Below are positions 5,255-11,798 of a stretch of DNA of 11,798 nucleotides, piece after piece. The DNA comes from Chloroflexota bacterium (GTDB taxonomy: Bacteria > Chloroflexota > Anaerolineae > B4-G1). Positions within the stretch are counted from its first letter, which is position 1, and each line of letters opens with the position of its first letter. The stretch covers positions 1 through 11,798 of the forward strand of contig QMOC01000021.1 in the NCBI GenBank assembly GCA_003648085.1, given 5' to 3'. The notes beneath the pieces were generated by a model that was not told the DNA's origin, ran no database searches, and saw nothing but the letters and a program-made list of their open reading frames with translations. Made by a program: the position numbers and the translations under genes.

Positions 5255-7771
5255 ATGTCGAATAAAGAGAGAAGAAAAACAAGCGGGTGGTTGAGTGTGC
5301 TAGGTCGTCCGGCGGTCACGAAGAAGCACGCCGGTTTGTCGGAGGAGGAAGGAAGTGAGGTGCTCCACATCCCTTCCCACCTTCCGATTTTGCCGTTACG
5401 GGGATTGGTCGTCTTTCCACTGACGGCAGTGCCAATCCGCGTTGGTCAGCCGCGCTCCATCCGTCTGATTGACGACGCCGTGCTCGGAAAGCGGCTCATC
5501 GGGCTCGTGGCCAGTCGAGATCCAGAACTGGAGACGCCGGGGCCAGACGATGTTTATCGCATCGGAACCATCGCAGCAGTTCACCGTCTGTTCAAAGCGC
5601 CGGATGGGACGATCACGCTGATCATGCAGGGGTTGATGCGCATTCGGGTGGAGGAATTCGTCAGCGAGTCGCCCTATCTGACGGCGCGTGTGTCTGTGGT
5701 CCCGGAGAAAGTCGAGACGTCGGTAGAGGTCGAGGCCCTGCAGCGGAGCATCGCGGAGGGCTTTCACCGCCTGACCGAGTTAGTGCCTGCAGTGCCCGAG
5801 GAAATGAGTACGATGATCGTCAACGTGGACGATCCGCTGCAACTCGTCTACGCAGTGGCCAATCTGATGAAGATTGACCTGGAGGACGCGCAGCGGCTCC
5901 TGGAACTGGATAGCCTCACCGACAAGTTACGCTTGCTGCTGAGTCTGCTGACGAAGGAACTGGAGGTACTCGAACTGGGGCACAAGATCCGCAGCGAGGC
6001 TCAGTCGGAGATGGAGAAGACGCAGCGTGAGTACTTCCTGCGCGAGCAACTCAAGGCTATCAAGAGGGAACTGGGCGAGGCCGACGAGCAGCAGATGGAA
6101 GTGGAGGAATTCCGCAAGAAAATCGAGACGGCGGGGATGCCGGAGGAGGCGGAGAAGGAGGCGCGCCGCGAATTGGACCGGCTGAGCAAACTCCCCACTG
6201 CTGCGGCTGAGTACAGCGTCATTCGCACGTACCTGGATTGGTTGACCAGTCTGCCGTGGAACGTGCAAACCGAGGACAATCTGGACATCGCACACGCCCG
6301 CCAGGTGCTTGATGAGGACCACTACGATCTGGAAGAGATCAAGGAGCGCATCCTGGAATACCTGGCCGTGCGTAAATTGCGGGAGGAACGCAAAGAGGAG
6401 TTCGAGCAGGAGGAGCCGGCCGACCTCATCCGGCGCGAGCGGGAAGGGGTCATTCTCTGTTTCGTGGGGCCACCTGGCACGGGCAAGACCAGTCTGGGAC
6501 GCTCCATCGCGCGGGCACTGGGCCGTAAGTTCATCCGCCAATCGTTGGGCGGCGTGCGCGACGAGGCGGAGATCCGCGGTCACCGCCGCACCTACATCGG
6601 TGCGCTGCCAGGCCGGATCATCCAGGCACTGCGGCGGGTGGGATCGAAGAACCCGGTCTTCATGCTCGACGAGGTTGACAAACTGGGGACGGATTTCCGG
6701 GGTGACCCGGCGGCTGCACTGCTGGAGGTATTGGACCCGGAGCAGAACCGCGAGTTCCGCGATCATTACCTGGACGTGCCCTTCGATCTCTCTCAGGTGA
6801 TGTTTATCACCACAGCCAACTGGCTCGATCCTATCCCGGCACCCCTGCGAGACCGGATGGAGATTTTGGAACTTTCGGGCTACACTGAGACGGAGAAGGT
6901 GCGCATCGCCCAGGGATACCTCATCCCCCGCCAACTGCGGGAGAACGGCCTGCGGCCCGAGGAGTTGAGTTTCACCGATGGTGCGCTGCGTAAGATCATC
7001 CGCGACTACACCCGCGAGGCCGGGGTGCGTAACCTGGAGCGAGAGATCGGGCGGGTCTGCCGCAAGGTAGTGACCCGCATCGCCGAGGGGAACACGGAGC
7101 CGGTGCGTGTGACAGCGCACGACGTGCCCAAGTTCCTGGGGAAGCCACGCTACTTCCCGGAGACGGCGTTGCGCACTCAGTTGCCCGGTGTGGCCACGGG
7201 TCTGGGCGTCACAGCCGCCGGTGGGGATTTGCTGTTCTGCGAAGCCACCAAGATGCCCGGCAGTAAGGGATTTATGGTCACCGGGCAGTTGGGCGAAGTG
7301 ATGAAGGAATCGGCACAGGCAGCGCTCAGTTACGTGCGTTCCAAGGCCAAGGAACTGGGCATCTCGGAGGACATCTTTGAAAAAACCGACATTCACTTGC
7401 ACGTGCCGGCGGGCGCGGTGCCCAAAGATGGCCCCTCGGCCGGAGTCACTATGGCCACCGCCCTGGCCTCCCTGCTGACCGGTCGCCGGGTGCGCGATGA
7501 CGTGGGGATGACGGGGGAGATCACGTTACGCGGGCAGGTGCTGCCCGTGGGTGGCATCAAAGAGAAGGTTCTGGCAGCCCATCGGGCCGGTCTCAACGTT
7601 GTCATCCTGCCCAAGCAGAACGAAAAAGACCTCGATGACATACCTGAGGAAGTGCGCAAGAGCCTCAAGTTCATTCTGGCCGAGCGGGTGGACGACGTAT
7701 TTGAGGCTGCATTGGTGTCGGATGGGCGAGAGCAGCACGATTCCACAAAGGAGAGAAAGGCTGAGCAGTGA
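5255..7771 (+). CDS. lon: ATP-dependent protease Lon (LonA)
   Basis: This 838-residue LonA protease unfolds and degrades damaged and regulatory proteins in the cytosol. A charged leader of about 40 residues precedes the LON substrate-binding domain (about 42-240, [20 protein letters not shown]), then a long coiled coil (about 240-340). The AAA+ module follows, with Walker [10 protein letters not shown] at 405-413 and Walker [10 protein letters not shown] at 468-476. The protease domain carries catalytic Ser728 in PKDGPSAG and Lys771 in GGIKEK, the normal Ser-Lys dyad at the spacing seen in E. coli Lon. The ATG at 5255 has AAGGAG just upstream; ATG 5234, overlapping the hsp20 stop, would add 7 residues and has a poorer site. 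The stop overlaps the receiver GTG by 4 bases (GTGA). The coding sequence appears intact. Confidence 0.97.
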   Translation: MSNKERRKTSGWLSVLGRPAVTKKHAGLSEEEGSEVLHIPSHLPILPLRGLVVFPLTAVPIRVGQPRSIRLIDDAVLGKRLIGLVASRDPELETPGPDDVYRIGTIAAVHRLFKAPDGTITLIMQGLMRIRVEEFVSESPYLTARVSVVPEKVETSVEVEALQRSIAEGFHRLTELVPAVPEEMSTMIVNVDDPLQLVYAVANLMKIDLEDAQRLLELDSLTDKLRLLLSLLTKELEVLELGHKIRSEAQSEMEKTQREYFLREQLKAIKRELGEADEQQMEVEEFRKKIETAGMPEEAEKEARRELDRLSKLPTAAAEYSVIRTYLDWLTSLPWNVQTEDNLDIAHARQVLDEDHYDLEEIKERILEYLAVRKLREERKEEFEQEEPADLIRREREGVILCFVGPPGTGKTSLGRSIARALGRKFIRQSLGGVRDEAEIRGHRRTYIGALPGRIIQALRRVGSKNPVFMLDEVDKLGTDFRGDPAAALLEVLDPEQNREFRDHYLDVPFDLSQVMFITTANWLDPIPAPLRDRMEILELSGYTETEKVRIAQGYLIPRQLRENGLRPEELSFTDGALRKIIRDYTREAGVRNLEREIGRVCRKVVTRIAEGNTEPVRVTAHDVPKFLGKPRYFPETALRTQLPGVATGLGVTAAGGDLLFCEATKMPGSKGFMVTGQLGEVMKESAQAALSYVRSKAKELGISEDIFEKTDIHLHVPAGAVPKDGPSAGVTMATALASLLTGRRVRDDVGMTGEITLRGQVLPVGGIKEKVLAAHRAGLNVVILPKQNEKDLDDIPEEVRKSLKFILAERVDDVFEAALVSDGREQHDSTKERKAEQ

Positions 7772-8139
7772 ACACCGTTCTCGTAGTAGATGACGACAAA
7801 GTCTTCAGTGGGCTTCTCAAAACGATATTTGAGTTGGAAGGGTACCGGGCGGTGATCGTGCTTCGCCCAGATGAAGTGGTGCCTACGGCCCGTCGGGTGA
7901 AGCCCGTGCTGGTGCTGATGGATTTGCACCTCTCACGTGGAGATACGCTAAGCGTGCTGCGGGAACTGCGGGCGGACGAGACGTTGAAGGCGGTGCCGGT
8001 GCTGATGACCTCGGGTATGGACCGTTCCGGGGAATGCCTGGCCGCCGGGGCCGATGCCTTCATTCTCAAGCCTTTCCGCCCGGCCCAGTTATTGGCAATG
8101 GTTGCAGATTTAGTTGAGGGACAGGACACAGATACATGA
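7768..8139 (+). CDS. Stand-alone response-regulator receiver (CheY-like)
   Basis: This 123-residue receiver domain has no output domain. Seen: the acidic pocket VVDDD at 6-10, phosphoacceptor Asp52 in LVLMDLHL, a Thr81/Ser82 switch position in VPVLMTSG, and Lys101 in AFILKPF, so it should be phosphorylatable. No histidine kinase is encoded in the window, so its partner lies elsewhere. The start is the GTG that overlaps the lon stop (GTGA), with AAGG 7 nt upstream. The end overlaps the start of the PHP gene (ATGA). Receivers without output act by binding a protein partner; the tight coupling to lon and the PHP-AlbA gene makes either product a candidate target, which is inference. Confidence 0.93.
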   Translation: MNTVLVVDDDKVFSGLLKTIFELEGYRAVIVLRPDEVVPTARRVKPVLVLMDLHLSRGDTLSVLRELRADETLKAVPVLMTSGMDRSGECLAAGADAFILKPFRPAQLLAMVADLVEGQDTDT

Positions 8140-9842
8140 GAAAGCGAAGGAAAGGACGAGGTAAACTTCAGTGGAGGCGGGTTGATCTGCACCTGCATAC
8201 CCCCGCCTCCACTGACTATCTTGAACCAGGGGTTTCATACCTGGACATTTTACGAGAGGCCGAGCGCAAGGGGCTCGACATTATCGCCTTCACCGACCAC
8301 AACACGGTGGCCGGTTATCGAGCGATGCTGGAGGAGATCGAAGCCCTCGAGTTGCTCGAGCACCTGGGGCGGCTGCGGCCGGAGGAGAAGCAGCGGCTCA
8401 AGGAGTACCGCCGCCTGCGAGAGAAGTTGTTGGTGCTACCGGGGTTCGAGTTCACCGCCACTCTGGGCTTTCACATCCTCGGCATCTTCTCGCCTGAGAC
8501 AGACGTGCGGGAACTGGAGTTCATCCTGCGTCGGCTTAATATCCCGCTGGATAAACTCGACGCCGGCAGCAGCGAGGTGGGGGCGACGACCGACGTGCTG
8601 ACTGCTTATCGGGTCATTGACGAGGCTAGTGGTATCGTCATCGCGGCCCACGCCAATTCTGCTCACGGTGTGGCAATGCGGAGGTTGGGATTCGGCGGGC
8701 AGACGCGCATTGCCTACACCCAGGATCCTCACCTCCACGCGCTGGAGGTGACTGATCTTGAGAAGAAAGGACGGCACACGACGGCGCGCTTCTTCGACGG
8801 CTCGCGTCCGGAGTATCCGCGCCCTATGCGTTGCATTCAGGGTTCCGATGCCCATCGGCTCACCCGGGACCCCAGGGATGCCAAGCACTTGGGCGTGGGG
8901 GATCGGGTGACGGAGGTGCTTCTGCCTGAGATCAGTTTCGCCGCGCTGCGGGAGGTGTTCGTGGGCAACGACCTGGCCCGCACACGGCCCTACCGGGCGG
9001 CCAAAGCACCGCTGGATCATATCCAGGCAGCGCGGGAAGAGGGGCCCACGATTGTGCAGGACTTCCACGTCGGTTACACCCGCCGGGGCGGGCGGCTTTA
9101 TGCCATCTTGGCCGATGTCTGCGCCTTCGCCAACACCAACGGGGGCACCATCTACGTCGGTGTCAGCGCCGACCCCGAGGAGCGGCCGGCTGGAGTGAGC
9201 AATCCCTCACGGGTGGTCAAGACACTGCAAGCCGAGATCGAACGCCGTATCACGCCTCCCCTCGACGTCACGGTGGACGTGCAGAAGACGCAGGGGGTGA
9301 AGGTGGTGCGGGTGGTAGTGCCTCGGGGCGACGATCCACCTTACGCCATTGACGATAACAAGATTTATGTGCGCAGCGAGACGGAGACCAACCTGGCGGT
9401 GCGGGATGAGATCGTGAATCTGGTCAAGCGGGCCCAGGCGGGGCCTGCGATCGTGCCGGTGGCGGAACCCGTAGGCCGCATTGAGCCACCCCGAACGGGG
9501 GTGGAGATTGTGGAGACACAGGAGCGCAAGGGCACGCTTTATCACACGATGCGCGATCTGCGCAACGGCAACGTGGTCAAGAACGTCACCCGACAGTCGG
9601 CACGGCGGCTATGGCATTACGCTATCACTCAGGCCGAGGAGCATCCGGCAGACCCCAGCAAGGTCGAGTGGCACGGGGACATCGGCCTGCTCAAGCGACG
9701 GGAGCACGCCGGTCAGGCGCGTTACGATCTGGTGCAGCGAGAGGACGGCAAACTGCGCGTCTACTACGGGGTGACGGAGGACGGCATTCACGGGGAGTGG
9801 GCGCGAGTGGTCGGACTGGCGCCAGAGGGGATAGAAGATTAG
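8136..9842 (+). CDS. PHP phosphoesterase fused to AlbA_2 (Schlafen-like) domain, with unrecognised C-terminal region
   Basis: This 568-residue three-part protein starts with a PHP domain (about 12-285) carrying the full trinuclear metal set: DLHLHT (His19, His21), FTDHN (Asp54, His55), GFEF (Glu105), GFHILGIF (His113), AAHAN (His172), and GSDAH (Asp238, His240). PHP domains hydrolyse phosphoesters in nucleotides, DNA ends or sugars. An AlbA_2 domain (about 292-432) follows, with ADVCAFANTNGGTIYVGV at 326-343 and NKIYVRSETETNLA at 408-421, a fold found in Schlafen-like and nucleic-acid-linked proteins. The last 110 residues (about 455-568; LWHYAITQAEEHP at 492-504, VEWHGDIGLLK at 510-520, RVYYGVTEDGIHGEW at 541-555) match no family I can name. 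A basic N-terminus precedes the PHP domain. The start overlaps the receiver stop (ATGA). A role in nucleic-acid repair, RNA turnover or defence is possible; none is shown. Confidence 0.88.
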   Translation: MRKRRKGRGKLQWRRVDLHLHTPASTDYLEPGVSYLDILREAERKGLDIIAFTDHNTVAGYRAMLEEIEALELLEHLGRLRPEEKQRLKEYRRLREKLLVLPGFEFTATLGFHILGIFSPETDVRELEFILRRLNIPLDKLDAGSSEVGATTDVLTAYRVIDEASGIVIAAHANSAHGVAMRRLGFGGQTRIAYTQDPHLHALEVTDLEKKGRHTTARFFDGSRPEYPRPMRCIQGSDAHRLTRDPRDAKHLGVGDRVTEVLLPEISFAALREVFVGNDLARTRPYRAAKAPLDHIQAAREEGPTIVQDFHVGYTRRGGRLYAILADVCAFANTNGGTIYVGVSADPEERPAGVSNPSRVVKTLQAEIERRITPPLDVTVDVQKTQGVKVVRVVVPRGDDPPYAIDDNKIYVRSETETNLAVRDEIVNLVKRAQAGPAIVPVAEPVGRIEPPRTGVEIVETQERKGTLYHTMRDLRNGNVVKNVTRQSARRLWHYAITQAEEHPADPSKVEWHGDIGLLKRREHAGQARYDLVQREDGKLRVYYGVTEDGIHGEWARVVGLAPEGIED

Positions 9843-9875
9843 CGAAGAAGCCGAGTGGTGCGCGAAGGAGGGCCT

Positions 9876-11183
9876 ATGAAGTCCCGCTATCGTTGGTTCG
9901 TCGTGTGCGTGTTCTTCCTGTTTATGCTCCTCCACCAAGCCGACAAGTTGCTCATCGGCCCGCTTACCACGTCCATCATAGAGACGTTTGGCATCAGCAA
10001 GGCACAAATGGGGGCGGTGTTCACCGGCGCATTGGTGGTCGGAGCAGTGTTTTACCCGCTTTGGGGCTACCTGTACGACCGCTACGCGCGCTCGAAACTG
10101 CTGGCGGCGGCCTCGTTTATCTGGGGCTCGACCACGTGGCTCAGCGCCATCGTACCCACCTATCCGGCTTTCCTTGCCACGCGCGCTTCGACGGGCATTG
10201 ATGACTCCAGTTATCCCGGCCTTTACAGCCTGATCTCCGACTACTTCGGGCCACGGGTGCGCGGCCGGATTTACGGGCTGCTCCAGGTCGCTATGCCTCT
10301 GGGCTATATCACGGGGATGGTTCTGGCCTCCACGTTGAGCGGTGTGGTGGGCTGGCGCGGCGTGTTTTATATCACCGGATCTGTCGGCGTACTACTCTCC
10401 ATCCTGATCTTCTTCGGTGTGCGCGAGGTTCCGCGCGGCAAAGGCGAGCCCGAACTGGCAGACCTGGAGCGGATCAGTGTCTACCGTTTCGATTGGAAGA
10501 CCGCCCGGGGGCTGTTTCGTAGGCGCAGCCTGCGCCTCCTGTTCGTCCAGGGGTTCTTTGGCGTCTTCCCGTGGAACGTCATCACCTACTGGTTTTTCCA
10601 CTACCTGGAAACCGAGCGGGGCTATTCCTCAGACGCCGTGCTGATGACGATGGTGGTGGCAGTGCTGGTGTTGGCCTCTGGCTACTTTATCGGCGGAATG
10701 GTAGGAGATTTCTTCTTCAAGCGCACGCCGCGCGGCCGGTTGCTTGTCTGTACGGCGGCCGTGCTGCTGGGGGCCATCCTGCTGGCGATAACCCTCAACA
10801 TCCCGCCGGGAAATCGGGGCCTCTTCCTGATGCTGCTCAGCCTCACGGCCCTGTTCATCCCCTTCGCCTCGCCCAACGTGACCTCAACGATCTCCGACGT
10901 CACCCTGCCGGAGGTACGCAGCACGGCAATGGCGGTGCAATACTTCATCGAGTCGGCTGGTGCGGCGCTGGCCCCCCTGCTGGCCGGCCTGATCGCCGAC
11001 CGTTCGTCCCTGGGGAACGCCATCCTGCTTATCTGCGTCTCTGCGTGGGTACTTTGCTCGCTTTTCTTCGCCTTCGCTGCCTACCTGGTGCCGCGCGACA
11101 TCGAGGCCCTGCGCCGGGCGATGCGGGAGCGGGCGGAGCGGGAGCGAGCAGAAAAGGGGACGACGTCTATTTCCTTGGGCTGA
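9876..11183 (+). CDS. MFS transporter, Spinster-like
   Basis: This 435-residue major facilitator protein of the inner membrane shows about twelve hydrophobic segments, for example 8-20, 47-63, 76-93, 161-181, 255-273, 289-307, 316-331 and 383-404. Motif A appears as GYLYDRYARSK after segment 2 (64-74), with a second-half echo GMVGDFFFKRTPRG at 274-287. The first-half stretch ending DDSSYPGLYSLISDYFGP and RGRIYGLL resembles the Spinster/organic-anion type of MFS protein. The C-terminus (410-428) is an Arg/Glu-rich cytosolic tail. The ATG at 9876 has AAGGAGG just upstream; the GTG at 9855 would put the ribosome site inside the gene. It starts 33 bp after the PHP-AlbA gene, so it may share the operon, but its substrate and link to proteostasis are unknown. 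Confidence 0.9.
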   Translation: MKSRYRWFVVCVFFLFMLLHQADKLLIGPLTTSIIETFGISKAQMGAVFTGALVVGAVFYPLWGYLYDRYARSKLLAAASFIWGSTTWLSAIVPTYPAFLATRASTGIDDSSYPGLYSLISDYFGPRVRGRIYGLLQVAMPLGYITGMVLASTLSGVVGWRGVFYITGSVGVLLSILIFFGVREVPRGKGEPELADLERISVYRFDWKTARGLFRRRSLRLLFVQGFFGVFPWNVITYWFFHYLETERGYSSDAVLMTMVVAVLVLASGYFIGGMVGDFFFKRTPRGRLLVCTAAVLLGAILLAITLNIPPGNRGLFLMLLSLTALFIPFASPNVTSTISDVTLPEVRSTAMAVQYFIESAGAALAPLLAGLIADRSSLGNAILLICVSAWVLCSLFFAFAAYLVPRDIEALRRAMRERAERERAEKGTTSISLG

Positions 11184-11190
11184 TGTGCCG

Positions 11191-11798
11191 ATGACAATGC
11201 CCAGAGCCAAAAGCCCAAGGGCCAAAAATCAGCACTCGCTGGAGTTGTTAGTCTCGGGCGCTCGCGAATTGAATATCACGCTCACCGAGCGCCACCTCAC
11301 CGCCTTCGAGACCTATTACCAGGAGTTGGTGGCCTGGAACCGGCGCTTCAACTTGACCGCCATCACCGATTGGGAGGGGGTGCTGGTACGTCATTTTCTC
11401 GATTCCCTCTCCTGTCTTAAGGCGCTGCCCCGGGCCGAACTGGCGGCCGGGGCGCGGGTGATTGACGTGGGCACAGGGGCAGGGTTTCCGGGATTGCCGC
11501 TCAAAATTGTCTGCCCGGGGATACGATTGACGCTGCTGGAGGCGACGGGCAAGAAAGTGACCTTTCTGGAACACATCGTGCGTGTACTGGGACTGAGGGG
11601 GGTGCGGGCGATCAAGGGACGGGCGGAGGAACTGGGACGCAGCCCGGCCCACCGCGAGCGGTACGATTGGGCGCTGGCCCGCGCCGTGGCGGAGATGCCG
11701 ACGTTGGCGGAATATCTGCTGCCGCTGGTGCGGGTGGGGGGCGCGGTGCTGGCACAGAAAGGTGAGGAGGCCGCCGCCGAGGTGCACGGAGCCGACGC
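11191..11798 (+). CDS. rsmG: 16S rRNA (guanine-527-N7) methyltransferase RsmG (partial, 3' end off window)
   Basis: RsmG (GidB) methylates G527 of 16S rRNA with S-adenosylmethionine. The 202 residues visible include L-x-AFETYYQELVAWNRRFNLTAI at about 36-58, HFLDSL at 68-73, the SAM-binding loop DVGTGAGFPGLPLKI at 92-106, LLEATGKKVTFLE at 115-127, ARAVAEMPTL at 163-172 and AQKG at 188-191. All are usual for the family, which is about 210-240 residues long, so only the end is missing. The start is uncertain: ATG 11191, ATG 11197 and GTG 11185 are in frame, none with a clear ribosome site, and translation may simply reinitiate after the MFS stop 7 nt upstream. The first 13 residues include a repeated PRAKS/PRAKN and may not be conserved. 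Confidence 0.93.
   Translation, partial: MTMPRAKSPRAKNQHSLELLVSGARELNITLTERHLTAFETYYQELVAWNRRFNLTAITDWEGVLVRHFLDSLSCLKALPRAELAAGARVIDVGTGAGFPGLPLKIVCPGIRLTLLEATGKKVTFLEHIVRVLGLRGVRAIKGRAEELGRSPAHRERYDWALARAVAEMPTLAEYLLPLVRVGGAVLAQKGEEAAAEVHGAD
11200..11229. repeat. 15-bp imperfect tandem repeat encoding PRAKS-PRAKN
   Basis: CCCAGAGCCAAAAGC (11200-11214) is followed at once by CCAAGGGCCAAAAAT (11215-11229). In the rsmG frame they read PRAKS and PRAKN. The base composition resembles intergenic filler rather than an rsmG N-terminus, which suggests the gene start took over spacer sequence. Confidence 0.7.

Noticed and set aside
5927-7402. Long 491-codon minus-strand open frame opposite lon
   Set aside because: It lies wholly inside lon on the other strand, has no recognisable domain, and is expected from GC-rich codon bias; lon has all its catalytic motifs.

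Overview
The window is a GC-rich (about 60% by eye), densely coded bacterial stretch. Two gene trains diverge from one intergenic region at about 4613-4814. No rRNA, tRNA, CRISPR array, insertion sequence or phage gene was seen. The set (DUF5320 proteins, a DUF89 protein, an Mrp/NBP35 ATPase, a free-standing receiver beside Lon, a PHP-AlbA fusion) and the short gaps suggest an anaerobic or thermophilic environmental bacterium, perhaps Chloroflexota (Anaerolineae-like). That placement is an inference from gene style, not something the sequence proves.

Left half, minus strand (4612 down to the left edge). The genes read, in transcription order: PadR-type regulator, DUF4213/DUF364 protein, a 63-residue unknown protein, Mrp/NBP35 Fe-S carrier ATPase with an N-terminal MIP18 domain, DUF89/ARMT1-like metal-dependent phosphatase, two DUF5320 glycine/arginine/aromatic-rich proteins, and a NifX/NifB-family cofactor-binding protein. 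The last has a tail of repeated MGMGRG units that runs off the window. The first four genes overlap one another, so they are probably translationally coupled. A near-consensus sigma-70 promoter (TTGACA, 17 bp, TATACT) lies in front of padR. Most members have a metal or Fe-S theme. The likely reading is a PadR-controlled module that assembles or carries a metal cluster, but its target is unknown and no nitrogenase structural gene is present.

Right half, plus strand (4815 to the right edge). The genes are a small heat-shock protein, Lon protease, a stand-alone response-regulator receiver, a PHP phosphoesterase/AlbA_2 fusion with an unrecognised C-terminal region, a Spinster-like MFS transporter, and the start of rsmG (16S rRNA m7G methyltransferase, cut by the right edge). 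Lon, receiver and PHP-AlbA are joined by 4-base start/stop overlaps. Hsp20 has its own good promoter (TTGAAC, 17 bp, TACAAT). This looks like a protein-quality-control operon with a signalling protein and a nuclease- or phosphatase-like protein added.

Non-coding points of note: the two divergent promoters share a TGTGGTA word around the -10 and each carries a palindrome there; two strong inverted repeats lie between the long DUF5320 gene and the NifX-like gene; a 29-bp tandem repeat covers the stop codon of the DUF89 gene; and a 15-bp repeat encodes the N-terminus of RsmG.
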